A DNA stretch of 64,000 nt from Phymorhynchus buccinoides (taxonomy: Eukaryota > Mollusca > Gastropoda > Neogastropoda > Raphitomidae): contig CM065706.1 in assembly GCA_017654935.2 (NCBI GenBank), forward strand, positions 3,694,961 to 3,758,960, read 5' to 3'. The notes under the pieces were generated by a model, which was given only the letters and a program-made list of their open reading frames with translations, made no database searches and was not told the DNA's origin. A program made the position numbers and the translations under genes. Below, piece by piece: positions 1 through 10,409 of this stretch. Positions within the stretch are counted from its first letter, which is position 1, and each line of letters opens with the position of its first letter.

Positions 1-93
1 AAACCTTGACACTGCTTGTGCCTTCTTGGGATGAACTTTGCTGCTCAGTCAGGTCATGACTGCAGCCAGGTTTGCCAAGTTCCATCCTTCTTG

Positions 94-1619
94 TCACAAG
101 CTCTGGGAGAATGTTTGTTTTCCAAAACGTTTCCAAAGTGCCAACCATTTCTTGAATGAAGGCAGGATCACACGGGGCACTCGCACAAATGCACAATCCT
201 GAGGTGACCACACTACAAAGTCTGCATAAGCAGCGTTGCACACATACATTTGGAACTGTACTTGAGCAAAATACCTGTGATTCCTTTTCAATGTCCAATC
301 CCTGCTCAAGGAAAATGAGGTGTCTCCAAGGATGGTGGACATGGGCTTCTCACGTAGTGAATATGGGCACTTGATCTCTAGAACCCCTACACCACAACAT
401 TCGCAGTTGATGATGCCATCCGGCGAGGCACCAAAAAAGGGTCTGTGTCCACAAATAACAAAGCCAGACTTCCTCACACTCAATGGAGCTTCAGAATGGG
501 CACTTGAGTTCATATATACAGTGCCTATTGGAGGTGTATCGGGTGCAATGCCACTCTGTGAATTCACATTCACATACAGCCGGAATGCGTCTTCCTCATG
601 TTCATTGCCCCAAAGAACAGATGGCACTCTCAGGTTTCTTTGCTGATGTTGGCAAATCTTTTTGATCAGGGACACAGCTGGCCTCGTCTGATCTGTCTGT
701 AAGCAGTCACCTGCTGTCAAAGCTGTAATTCGGCCTATTCTTTGCTCATGCCACACCAAAGAAGAGGCCTGATTTCTGATTGATTCCTCGACATACGCCA
801 CTTCTTCTTTGCTCACAGTCACACAGATCTTTTGTTCGGCAGCGGAGCAGCACACTTCCAGGTCATCCGAATTCTCCTCATACAAATGTCTTAAGCATGC
901 TGGTAGCTTGTTGGTCTGGGGAACAGGTCCTAGCCCTGAAAACTGGTCAGCAAACTGATCCCATGCATTCAGCGCAACACATTTGTTACCAAGACTGGAC
1001 AAAGAATTGAGAAAAGACTTGCTCTTCCGGGGTGGATGGTGCAGGAATAGTCTTAGCTTTTTTCTGCGATCTGAGACATTTTTCCCTTGCCTCTCTCCTG
1101 TAAAATTTTATGGCAGATACCTCAGCTGGCTCAACATTCTTTGTGAAGCCGGTATTCCATGCACATGGAACATCTGTGCAGGCCGAGGTTGTAAAACCCA
1201 GTCTGACAGCAGCCTCCATCTTGAACAGCAAAGCCCCGACATGAGAACAGCTTTCTTCAAGCCTGAAGAAAAAACAAAAGTTAATAAAGAAAAATGTTGA
1301 GCATGCATGCATCCTTATTCAAAATGTCTGTCTCAAACAAAACAGGTTTTTAAGAAGTTGTGTAATAGCATTTTGGCCATGGCTGTAATGTTCATTTATT
1401 GATGAACCCAGCTTTGCAGTCACAGTGTGCAGCAACAACAGGTCCAGTCTTTTTCACAACAACCCAGGGGTGATGTGGATCTTCGGTCACTTGGTACGAT
1501 GGCTTCACATCTGCTTTCAGGACGTAGTGGCCCGCAGTTGTCCTCTTGTCGAAAACTGTCTGGACCCATCCAGACAAGAAGAAACTGTGGGCATCCAATG
1601 ACCTGTAGTTCTCCATGGC
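94..1619 (-). CDS. SWIM zinc finger plus YqaJ-type exonuclease gene, 3' exons, one frameshift
   Basis: Two minus-strand exons are visible. The first (about 1619-1408) encodes a region ending in HCDCKAG. A GT-AG intron (1407-1263) follows, and the second exon resumes in the right phase with LEESCSHVGALLF, which restores a CxC...CxH SWIM zinc finger. The second exon then carries a YqaJ (lambda-exonuclease-like) nuclease core: WHEQRIGRITAL, WGNEHEE, GASPDG, LEIKCP and QVQFQMY are all present, so the metal-binding D and ExK residues are intact. The reading frame changes once near 985-1020, between FSQFF and LGNKC, with no room for an intron. This is a 1-2 base indel or a sequence error. Such SWIM-YqaJ proteins are common and expanded in molluscs and cnidarians; their cellular role is unknown and many may derive from mobile elements. 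The start of exon 1 (acceptor at 1620-1621) is a weak choice, and further upstream exons are expected but were not recognised. The stop is at 94. Confidence 0.72.
1263..1407 (-). other. GT-AG intron inside the SWIM motif
   Basis: The donor GG|GTTCAT and the pyrimidine-rich acceptor TTCTTCAG join in phase 2 to rebuild the glycine between CDCKAG and the downstream CSH. The splice is supported by the protein motif on both sides. It shows this was a spliced host-type gene and not a recent retrocopy. Confidence 0.75.
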
Positions 1620-2452
1620 CTCGGTAGAAAACAATCCCGAGAAGGGAGAAAGAAAAAAATATCAATATTTTTTTTCAAATCTCACAAGCAGATTGCAATC
1701 AATATAACACTTAATAATTAAATTAAAATAATCTTGATATTACTGATAACTTCTGGGAAGACCATTGCTTCCATACAAATCTGACTATAACTTTGTATTA
1801 TACAGCAGTATGTGCCTATTTTCACCTTGTTGCACAACTATAAGATGTGTAGCCTGTATAGCATATACTATATGTAGCAGGCAAAAAGCTTAAAAGCCTA
1901 TTCAGCCATATTCTCATAATTATGATTTGATATACAGAGCTTCAGATTGTTTTCAGACTTCATGAGACACATGTTCCATGGCTGCTGAAAGTGAGACAAT
2001 TTTCACAATCATGGGACACACATGACTGATTCTGATTCTGAAAGATAGTTGAAAGGGCCTCTTTTGTGTCAATTTATCGACGAAACTAGGGGGAGGGGGG
2101 GGGGGAGCACCTAGTTGTATTCCCTAAACCTATTCGCTCCACCAGCCGATAGAAAAAAAGCGCGGTCGACTTTCGACTGACACCTCGCGATTATCGCGAC
2201 AATGGGTGTTCAGAATGTCTTTATTGTTGGTGGCGATGAAATAATGTAATCGCGGGCGATTATCAACGTTGATTTTCGCCTTTAAAATTGCGCATATATG
2301 GAATTCTGGCTTGATCATTTTGTGCTGAACAGCAAACAAAATATAATGTTGATTATACAGCAAACAAGCAGATAAAACAAAAGCAACCAAATGCTGTTTC
2401 TTTCCACCAGGCATTTCATCTTTTCATGAATTTCTCAATGGCCTAAGCCTTA
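1620..2452. other. Region with no supported gene
   Basis: AT-rich sequence with a short G run at about 2091-2106. A minus-strand open frame (2414-2130) beginning MPGGKKQHLVAF has no splice or domain support, although it would be in the right place for an upstream exon of the YqaJ gene. Confidence 0.4.
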
Positions 2453-2691
2453 CCCTTTCGCCGACAGCCATTTTTTCAGCCAAAAAATACCATTAAAATT
2501 AACTGGGTAGAGAAAAAAAAAAATCTGCAATATTGTGAATTCCTCTGTGACATATATAACATTAGGCCTGTCCTTACCTCCCAACATTAAGAAAATAGGG
2601 TCTTTGGATTACAGGCCATGATTTGATGCCTTTTAGTGACATGGGTGTTAAGCCATTGTGGTGCTAAAATGTGACATTGGCGGTGAAAGGG
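2453..2691. mobile_element. TTAA-type MITE, older copy
   Basis: Starts CCCTTTCGCCGACAGCC and ends GGCGGTGAAAGGG followed by TTAA. The interior matches the better-preserved copy at 3648-3885 (shared GCCATTTTT(T)C(A/G)GCC and AACTGGGTAGAGAAA). The left TTAA is mutated. TTAA target duplications and CCC-starting ends suggest a piggyBac-type non-autonomous element. Confidence 0.65.
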
Positions 2692-2798
2692 TTAAGCTGT
2701 GTAAGTAGGTATAAAATCCTCCCTCTTTTCCTGTTGCTAGTAAAAACAAGTTAGGGTAGGTTTCACTGCCCAGGTGGAAAAAAGAAGTTTGTTCAGTT

Positions 2799-3075
2799 AC
2801 ATCATTGTGGGATTTCCCACTATGACCACACATGAGTCAGAGAACTATTTTAATTCACATGACATCACTGTTATTAATAAATCAGATTGCATCATTCTGG
2901 GGTTTCCCGCTATGACTCTTTGTTAGTGATAGTGATACTGATTGGTCAGGTATTGATCACACGGCATCACTGTGGGATTTCCCACTATGACTCTTGTTAG
3001 TGATAGTGATACTGATTGGTCAGAAATTGATCAATTGTTCACACGACATCACTGTGGGAATTCCCAATATGAGTA
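2799..3075. repeat. Short tandem array, about 76-89 bp unit, 4 copies
   Basis: The phrase CATCACTGTGGGATTTCCCA recurs at about 2799, 2889, 2964 and 3046, with GTTAGTGATAGTGATACTGA between copies. The copies are diverged. No coding potential was seen. Confidence 0.7.
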
Positions 3076-3547
3076 ACGATGATCAGCCCATGCAGGTTAG
3101 TGAGGTAGGACACTGGCACAGTTTAGTTATCTGTACTGTAGTGTAGAGGTGAAACTGAGTGAAAGAGGAATCGTTGCTGTACGTGGTGACAACCCTGCTC
3201 AGGCTTTTTGTGGTTGGCAGGGCTCCATGCAACTTCTCAGCAACATGATTTTGATTTTCATTGATTTAGGGAGAAAAGGAATTGCCACAACTCTGTGAAC
3301 ATTGCAAAACTCAACATGATTTGGGGTATGTAGACTATATTCACTGAGATAATTACTGTGAAGCAAACTTTGTCCAATTTTTTTGTAATGGTCACAATGG
3401 ATGTTGCTAGTTTCCGCTCTTTCCCCATGGCAACACAGTGATGTGCAAGTCTTATTATTGCTAGCATATTACTGTGTCGCCTTGGGAAAAGAGTAAAAAC
3501 TGACAATGTGTATTTCGACCTTTATTGCCTAAAGCTCCTTGCTACTA
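3076..3547. other. Region with no supported gene
   Basis: Unique-looking sequence. An 82-codon minus-strand open frame (3506-3258) has no motif or splice support. Confidence 0.4.
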
Positions 3548-3955
3548 CAGTGGAACCTCCCTTATAAGACCCCCCTGTTATAAGACTCCCTCCCATATAA
3601 GACCTACTTCTCTGAGACATTGCCCTTCTTAACTTTGTAAGCATTAACCCTTTCACTGCCAGCCATTTTTCGGCCAAAAAATACCCTTAAACCTAACTGG
3701 GTAGAGAAAAAAAATTCTCTGCAATATTGAGAATTCCTCTGTGACATACATAACATCAGGCCCATCCCCACCTCCCCAAATCAAGAAAACAGGGTCTCCA
3801 GACAACAGGCTCTGACCTGATGCCCTCTAGTGACATGGGTGTAAAACCAATGTGGTGACAAAAGTCGACATTGGCGCTGAAAGGGTTAAAATTACCTCCC
3901 TTGTAAGACCTCATTCTGGATGTTTTTTGAAGGTCTTGTAAGGGAGGTTCCACTG
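3548..3955. mobile_element. pogo/Tigger-like MITE with TA target site, interrupted
   Basis: Terminal inverted repeats CAGTGGAACCTCCCTTATAA and the inverted counterpart ending GGAGGTTCCACTG, flanked by TA on both sides (3546-3547, 3956-3957). The end sequence is of the pogo/Tigger type. A second MITE is inserted at 3648-3885. Related copies lie at 4048, 6361, 61223 and 62219. Confidence 0.8.
3648..3885. mobile_element. TTAA-type MITE nested in the pogo-like MITE
   Basis: 238 bp with ends CCCTTTCACTGCCAGCC and GGCGCTGAAAGGG, flanked by perfect TTAA duplications (3644-3647 and 3886-3889). Removing it restores GCATTAAAATTACC, the uninterrupted form seen in the sibling at 6361-6468 as GTATTAAAAATTACC. 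Confidence 0.85.
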
Positions 3956-4047
3956 TACTACATTACATGTTAACTGTTCAGTTTATGGCTGTTCTCTGGT
4001 ATATTACACAATTATTAGTTTATGTTTTACATTGCTGATTTCTGGTA

Positions 4048-4262
4048 CAGTGGAACCTCCCTTAAGTTATAAGACCCCCCATTATAAGACTCCCTCCCCT
4101 TTAAAGACCCACCACGTCACGTGTCAAAATCACGGTTTTCACGTGTTTTCCCTCTTATAGCTAGTAAGAAATCTTCCTAGCATAAGAGGGAATGTGACAC
4201 GTGACGTGGGGGGTCTTTAAGAGAGATTGCCCTTTGTAAGTATTAAAATTACCTCCCTTATT
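4048..4262. mobile_element. pogo-like MITE, right end lost, carrying a hairpin insert
   Basis: Begins TA|CAGTGGAACCTCCCTTAAG like the 3548 copy. It continues through GACTCCCTCCCC, is broken by the hairpin at 4103-4218, resumes with GAGATTGCCCTTTGTAAGTA and stops at ATTACCTCCCTTA without its terminal repeat. Confidence 0.7.
4103..4218. mobile_element. 116 bp hairpin element with CACGTG-rich arms
   Basis: 24 bp terminal arms matching 23 of 24 (left AAAGACCCACCACGTCACGT..., right the inverse), plus a second inner pair CCCTCTTATAGCTAG / CCTAGCATAAGAGGG. It sits inside a pogo-like MITE. The arms carry CACGTG and TGACGTG, the cores bound by many bHLH and bZIP factors; any regulatory role is speculative. 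Confidence 0.65.
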
Positions 4263-5305
4263 AGTCATAGCCTTTAATATGTCTTGTTTTGTTATGCTGT
4301 TGTTAAAAAACCAGCAAACAGACGGCTAAACAGATAAAGGCAAAAACATGTTTGTGGATGAGTGCGAGTTGAAAACGAAGAAAGAAACGAAAACAGTTTT
4401 AGAAGAACAAAAATACTGCAGCCTACTCAGTCTCTCTTTCCAGTTTGCGAATTCTGAGCTGACTTTTTTTTGCCCGGAGTTCGATCAGTTTTGTTTTCGC
4501 CACGTTTTTGTCTACTTCACTTTGGAGGTATTGGGCCCAAAGGGTATTTTGGACGCTTTCCTCAAATGCTCCTGAAAGTGATGCCTCTGCTGTTTTCTGT
4601 TTATTTTGGGGTCTGTTTTATTTTGTATCATTCCACAATTCCTGCTTTCACCCACTCTTTCATCCCATCAACATAATAATAATAATATACATATAGTGAA
4701 ACAAGCGCAAACGTAAGAAAAAATAGCCCATTATATTATAAACGGGATGAAAATGAAATAAAGAAGCAATCAGTTTTTCAAGCTTAATTCAGTAAAATAT
4801 AATCATTGAAAGCAGTCTTCCACATAGTTAATCATCAAAGAGAGGTGTTTTTTTTTACAAGACAACAAGAACATTAACATGAACATTGCAGTAATAACCA
4901 TATATGAAGAGACCTACATGCATAGGTCAAATATGGTATAAGGTTAATAATAATAAACCCACATAGACACAAGACAGACATACACCCCACCCCACCACAC
5001 ACACGCACGCACGCTTCAAGATTCAAGAATTTTAATCCTTTGACCCCTTTTGGAGCATGGAGGATGCAAAAACAGTATAACACAAACATAAAACTCAATC
5101 AAAACTGCAAAAAATTCAAAAGTAAGGGCAAAATGTCAGTTTTTGGTGAGCAGTGAAAGAAACTTTTAAACTATCTTTCCAAATTTTAGAAATTTACTTA
5201 AATTTAAATATATACGTCATCCTTTTTGAAACATGCTACAGAAATTGAACACACATTCCTCACACAGGATACTAAGAGATTTTAACGTTGTCCACTTTCC
5301 ATCGC
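4263..5305. other. Region with no supported gene
   Basis: AT-rich with a short AAT repeat near 4673-4690 and CA-rich sequence at 4980-5012. Open frames at 4348-4696 (+) and 4874-5098 (-) lack motifs. If the exon at 5306-5424 is real, the part just below 5306 would be its 3' untranslated region. Confidence 0.4.
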
Positions 5306-5424
5306 TCATTCATCGGCGTTGCCTGCTGGTTTGGGCGAGGCTGGCTTGGAGCTGGAGGCAACAAAGATCCCCTCTTCTGCAGCAACTGCATTGATTGTGG
5401 TACTCAAACTCAACTCTATTATCT
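5306..5424 (-). CDS. Candidate terminal coding exon, unknown protein
   Basis: A minus-strand acceptor (TTTCTCTTATCAG at 5425-5426) is followed by an open frame that enters with two bases and encodes about 39 residues. These include TTINAVAAEEGIFVASSSK and end PASPKPAGNADE before a TGA at 5306. The coding stretch is locally GC-richer than the AT-rich flanks. There is no recognisable domain; the Ser/Pro/Lys/Ala composition is like a disordered C-terminal tail. No partner exon was found upstream on the minus strand within the adjoining 2 kb. Confidence 0.35.
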
Positions 5425-5961
5425 CTGATAAGAGAAACTGCAAGTGGCAACGACTGCGATTTTTACATTAAAACAAACAAGACACATAAAGCATATAAAA
5501 GTGCTAAACTGTAGATTCAAAGATATAGGCCTACCCACCTGCACATAATCAAACACCCAATTATAATGAAGTAAAAAAACATGCTAAATGCAAAACATTG
5601 CAAAATATCACATCGACACAAAATCACACAATAATATAGTGTCAAAAGCATGCTAAAAATGAAACAATAATAAGTCACATCTATAAAACGCGAAGCAGTT
5701 CATTAAGATAATACATGTTACACAATTGTTTTTACAAATTCAAGTTAGGATGAAATCTAGCTAGGACAACTATAAAACCATATAATTATTATACACACAC
5801 AAAGACATACCCATGCCCCTGTGATTGCACGCGCACACATGCATCACACACACATGCGCGCGCAACACGTACAATCTGGTGCCTGAGGTATGGGGCGGAC
5901 AGGATGCATGTCTTTGGAGTGAATGAAGTGGCTTTAGGGGTAGATTGTTCAGACCAGTGAT
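5425..5961. other. Region with no supported gene
   Basis: AT-rich, with CA/GC-rich simple sequence at about 5790-5870. No exon or element could be supported. Confidence 0.4.
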
Positions 5962-6118
5962 CAGGGACGGTATTCATGTCGAGATAGCATGAGACTTAGC
6001 ATGATGCTAACTTAGAAGCTCTTCCAAAAGTCCTATTAAATCATATAGGACATTGGAAGAGCTTCTAAGTTAGCATCATGCTAAGTCTCATGCTATCTCG
6101 ACATGAATACCGTCCCTG
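5962..6118. mobile_element. 157 bp near-perfect hairpin (fold-back MITE)
   Basis: Arms of about 66 bp run from CAGGGACGGTATTCATGTCG to the inverse CGACATGAATACCGTCCCTG, around a loop that itself contains GTCCTAT...ATAGGAC. Arm identity is almost complete, so the element is young or maintained. No target duplication is obvious. Confidence 0.8.
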
Positions 6119-6360
6119 GCCACAGGGTGCTCTTGAGATGGTGGCGACTGTAGGTTGGGTGTCACCGTTGCTTTGACTTTGGTACATCTGGTATGGTGTA
6201 CTTGGCCCTGTTTGTAACTGTCGTCAATTCCAGCCACGCGCTGCAGTTCACGACTCTCTTGTAGGTTAGAAGTATCCACTCCACCATCCTCCACACCTGT
6301 TGCCATTTCCCTGGCACCAATGACACCCCCCCCCCCCCCCCCACACACAAACACACACAT

Positions 6361-6468
6361 AAGACCTACTTCTCTGAGACATTGCCCTTTGTAAGTATTA
6401 AAAATTACCTCCCTTATAAGACCTCATTTGGGATGCTTTGTGAAGGTCGTATAAGGGAGGTTCCACTG
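6361..6468. mobile_element. pogo-like MITE, right half
   Basis: Matches the right portion of 3548-3955 (AAGACCTACTTCTCTGAGAC, ATTGCCCTTTGTAAG) and ends GGAGGTTCCACTG|TA. The left part is absent; upstream lies a C run and a CA tract (about 6328-6360). Confidence 0.75.
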
Positions 6469-6766
6469 TATGACTAGGCACTGCCCCCTTCAAAACACTG
6501 TGTTAAGCTAGTAGCTGGTCAGGCAGTCATACCCAGGCCAGTCTGGGTAGCATACACCCACCCCACCCTTACCCACCCCCAAGAATGATCAGATCTTTCA
6601 GCTTTGGGGCAGTGGGTGGATGCATCGTGCCTCCATACGGGGAGCTGGACGACCCCGCCCCCTCCACGAGTCTCTCCCCATGGGGATTCCGGGGAGGTCT
6701 TTTGCACAAATGGTCACCGTTTCTGGAAACGAAACGAAATGAAACAAACAAATCGAAGCATCCTCA
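6469..6766. other. Region with no supported gene
   Basis: C-rich stretch at 6545-6580 (CACCCCACCC). No supported gene or repeat. Confidence 0.35.
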
Positions 6767-7766
6767 CTGAAGGAGCCTCATGAATGATAATGAGGGCCTG
6801 AGATCCAGCACTCAGAGCAAACAAACATGTTGAATGCTTTAGGAATATGCTTTGTGACAACTGAAGGAGCCTCATCAAAGATAATGAGGGCCCGAGATCC
6901 AGCTCTCAGAGCAAACAAACATGATGAATGCTTTAGGAATATGCTTTGTGACAACTGAAGGAGCCTCATCAAAGATAATGAGGGCCCGAGATCCAGCTCT
7001 CAGAGCAAACAAACATGATGAATGCTTTAGGAATATACTTTGTGACAACTGAAGGAGCCTCATCAAAGATAATGAGGGCCCGAGATCCAGCACTCAGAGC
7101 AAACAAACATGATGAATGCTTTAGGAATATACTTTGTGACAACTGAAGGAGCCTCATCAAAGATAATGAGGGCCCGAGATCCAGCTCTCAGAGCAAACAA
7201 ACATGATGAATGCTTTAGGAATATGCTTTGTGACAACTGAAGGAGCCTCATCAATGATAATGAGGGCCCGAGATCCAGCTCTCAGAGCAAACAAACATGA
7301 TGAATGCTTTAGGAATATGCTTTGTGACAACTGAAGGAGCCTCATCAAAGATAATGAGGGCCCGAGATCCAGCACTCAGAGCAAACAAACATGATGAAAG
7401 CTTTAGGAATATACTTTGTGACAACTGAAGGAGCCTCATCAATGATAATGAGGGCCCGAGATCCAGCTCTCAGAGCAAACAAACATGATGAATGCTTTAG
7501 GAATATACTTTGTGACAACTGAAGGAGCCTCATCAATGATAATGAGGGCCCAAGATCCAGCTCTCAGAGCAAACAAACATGATGAATGCTTTAGGAATAT
7601 ACTTTGTGACAACTGAAGGAGCCTCATCAATGATAATGAGGGCCCAAGATCCAGCTCTCAGAGCAAACAAACATGTTGAATGCTTTAGGAATATACTTTG
7701 TGACAACTGAAGGAGCCTCATCAATGATAATGAGGGCCCGAGATCCAGCTCTCAGAGCAAACAAAT
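6767..7766. repeat. 94 bp tandem satellite, about 10.6 copies
   Basis: The unit begins TGAAGGAGCCTCATCAA(A/T)G, continues GATAATGAGGGCCCGAGATC and closes near GGAATATGCTTTGTGACAAC. Copies differ at a few fixed sites (CAAAG/CAATG, AGCTCT/AGCACT, ATGCTT/ATACTT), so subfamilies can be followed along the array. An isolated remnant AGGATGAATGCTTTAGGAAT occurs at about 7809. Because 94 is not a multiple of 3, the overlapping minus-strand open frames are repeat artefacts. Confidence 0.95.
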
Positions 7767-7869
7767 AAATCAAACAAAATTAACAAATCAAAGCACTTTC
7801 ATTTAAACAGGATGAATGCTTTAGGAATAGAAAAAAGAAGAAAAGGAAACCATCTGAAGCGTTGCAGAG

Positions 7870-8030
7870 TTCAAATGTTTCTGGACTTGTGTTGAAATGT
7901 TGCCTGACTTCTGTTGCGTTGAAGTGTTGCCTGAGTTCTGGTGAGGTGTTGAAATGTTGCCCGACTTCTGTAGAAGTGTGGAAGAGTTGAAATGTCTGAC
8001 TTCTGTTGAAGTGTTGCGTCGTCTTGACAG
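7870..8030. repeat. Degenerate short tandem repeat
   Basis: Variants of GTTGAAGTGTTGCCTGACTTCTG recur about five times at 25-40 bp spacing. No gene was seen between 7767 and 8108. Confidence 0.55.
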
Positions 8031-8108
8031 TGACTTATGTTGAGTTGGTAGTTTGATAATTTATGAGCATTGGGTATTTTACCCTCCAACTTTATAATTA
8101 AAACTTAC

Positions 8109-8345
8109 CTTGTTGTTGGAGGCAAATACGTAAGTGTTGTCAGCACGGACATTTCCTTCCGTTATTTTCTCAACCAGGAGATCTAGGGCTTTGTGCACTT
8201 CTTTTACTACGGGAACAGGAACAGACCCGGTTCTTTTCCCTCGAACTTCTACCCTAGCGATGTTTTTCAGTGTTTCTGTCTCCAGTCTGGAAAGGCCGAG
8301 ATCAGTATCGGCGCGGTCAACCCCAGCCTTGATCTTGGTGGTGGT
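8109..8345 (-). pseudogene. Tyrosine recombinase-like exon fragment
   Basis: The minus-strand frame encodes LSRLETETLKNIARVEVRGK and then KALDLLVEK and YVFASNNK, a pattern seen in Crypton-like and other tyrosine-recombinase-type ORFs of invertebrate genomes (from memory, no search). A consensus donor AAG|GTAAGT follows at 8108-8107, so this was a spliced exon. It joins Mutator-like sequence upstream with no intron, so the segment is a mosaic. Part of it is duplicated at 8754-8870. Confidence 0.4.
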
Positions 8346-8349
8346 AAAT

Positions 8350-8725
8350 CCATTAGCGCGCAAAACACCTCAAATTCTGTATGACTCCGTCCGATGGCAA
8401 GCATTGAAAATTCTGCACGGCGGTTGATAGAATTTATGTTTACATTCCCAACTGGAATTTGTTCATTTAAAGGGAACTTCTCCTGATAACCACAATGCTC
8501 ATTATTGCAATGGAAGGCAAACTGGCTGGCCAATCCAGACCTTTTTATTTCAAGGAGCTGGACACTACCCAGGCAAAATCCACACTTCAGCTTGGATGAC
8601 AGGTTCTGGTAACAATCCAATGTCAACAACTCTGTAGCCTGTAGGAGGTTCTAAGTCAAGCACAAAGTTATTCTCATCACTCTCATCACTGTTGTCTTCT
8701 GTGCTATCTGAATCGGAGAAGTTCT
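8350..8725 (-). pseudogene. Mutator-like transposase fragment (mid region)
   Basis: Two minus-strand frames together encode LEPPTGYRVVDIGLL, then CGFCLGSVQLLEIKRSGLAS, and NSINRRAEFSMLAIGR followed by MDLPPP. This order matches the Mutator-like transposase family widespread in cnidarians and molluscs. A frameshift lies at about 8575-8600. The 5' and catalytic parts are absent here; pieces of the same family recur at 33591-33917 and 53990-54745. Confidence 0.5.
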
Positions 8726-8753
8726 CTGCACTTTTGATCTTCAGTTCAGATCG

Positions 8754-8870
8754 GACATTTCCTTCCGTTCTTTTCTCAACCAGGAGATCTAGGGCTTTGT
8801 GCACTTCTTTTACTAGGAACAGACCCGGTTCTTTTCCCTCAAACCTCTACCCTAGCGATGTTTTTCAGCT
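8754..8870 (-). pseudogene. Second copy of the recombinase-like segment
   Basis: About 115 bp nearly identical to 8148-8270 (shared CAACCAGGAGATCTAGGGCT and CTACCCTAGCGATGTTTTTC), with small deletions that break the frame. Flanks on both sides differ from the first copy. Confidence 0.6.
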
Positions 8871-8871
8871 G

Positions 8872-9045
8872 ATTGCCATAACCATGTCTACTCTCACACT
8901 CCTCAAAAACAATGTAAGATATATGTTGTTCTACTTCTAGCGTGAGTCCGGGTACGCTGATAGCTTCTTTCAACGTGTCCAGACCCAAACTGCTGTAAAA
9001 AGCCGCTTGTTTCTTTAAGGCTTCCAAGCAAAAGTCAACATGAAT
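8872..9045 (-). pseudogene. Type-B DNA polymerase-like ORF fragment (central part)
   Basis: Encodes LEALKKQAAFYSSLGLDTLK followed by EAISVPGLTL. In the polymerase-B-like proteins of large eukaryotic mobile elements this segment follows the ISEEDYAYCQ segment that is repeated elsewhere in this window. Only a fragment remains. The assignment rests on motif memory and needs a profile search. Its right edge is the start of the large 9-24 kb repeat units. Confidence 0.4.
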
Positions 9046-10409
9046 GTCATTTAATTTCAAATTGCACCAACTAAATCCACCCCATCCCCTAAATCATCCC
9101 CCATTCCCATCCACCTAATCTCCCCGTCCACCTGAAACTGCATCGCCCCCCCTACCCGAAGTACACCCCAACTGGCCACGTGCGTAATTTATCTTGTATG
9201 TGCTTGTCGGACCAATGACCAGCAAAATGCTGTTGAAATGCCCCCCCATTAGTCATGAGGAGACGTACCAGGGAGAGCAGGGGAGACTCTCCCCGGTACC
9301 CCCCCAGGTGCTGGAAGCAGACCTGCAGCTGGTTTATGGTCCATCGGTTCTTCTTCGGAACCTGCATCTGTAAATATAACAACACTAATGAAGCGGCAGC
9401 TTCTGATCTTGCAGGCTGCGATACAGTTTACAGGTATCAAGAGGATTTAAACATTAGGATCCTCCCCCCCCCCCCCCCCTCTCTCATATTAACTCCAATC
9501 TTGTTCCCTTGTGTGTCCAATGGAAGGGAGTTCCACTGTGGATGCCGAACCACAGAATCTGACAGTTTACTTTTTGCACTGTCAGATCTTCCTCTTCTGA
9601 ATTTCTGGATTCAGATCTTTCTGAGAATCTCAATGAAAGTAAAGTGTGCATATTCTGGATGGGACTTTGAATGGTTGTTGCCGAGCCACCGAATCTGATG
9701 ATTTGCTTTGTGAACTGTCAACTGGTTCCTCTTCTTGAAATGAAAAATGAAAGTCTTAGTAAAGTGTACATATCACTCAGCATGAAACAATTTGCAATTG
9801 ACTTCTTTGATGGGGATTTGAATGGTGCTTGCCGAGCCATAGAATCTGACGATTTGCTTTGATAATCTGATCATTTACTGTCAGATTTTGTTTTACCGTT
9901 TGCTTTGTGCTTTGTGACATTATAATTGTAATCAAAGCGTAATGGTCTCAGTAGTTGGCGGGGCTAATCCCATGCACAACATGACTTGACATGGGAATTC
10001 ACATGTTCCTCTTTAGCCTTACATGATCAGATTTTAACTTGGTGACAGCCCTGATAATGGCCTTAGTAGTTGGCAGGGCTGTAATTAAACATGATCCTCC
10101 CTTGCACACGTGTTGACAGTAGGCATAATCCTCTTCAGAGATATCGGTATTTCTTAGGGAGCTGTGGAAGGCGGATCGTGAAAATGTGAAAACAAATAAA
10201 TAAGTAAATAAAATAAATGGTAACCACCTAACCTTGCCAATAGCCTTTCATAAAGGCTGTCAGTCATGTGGATTTTCACTGTACATTGTCTTTCTTTTGC
10301 TGATGGACACGGGACTATTAGCAATGTGAAAATAAATAAGTAAAATAAATGGTAACCACCTAACCTTGCCAGTAGACGTTCATACAGTCTGTCAGTCGTG
10401 TGGATTTTC

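Noticed and set aside
2130..2414. Minus-strand frame beginning MPGGKKQHLVAFVLSAC as an upstream YqaJ-gene exon
   Set aside because: No splice sites in compatible phase and no recognised domain; kept only as a remote possibility.
4348..4696. Plus-strand frames of 62-75 codons
   Set aside because: No start context, splice or domain evidence in AT-rich sequence.
6778..7724. Series of overlapping 63-72 codon minus-strand frames
   Set aside because: Artefacts of the 94 bp satellite; a unit not divisible by 3 gives the same short frame in every copy.
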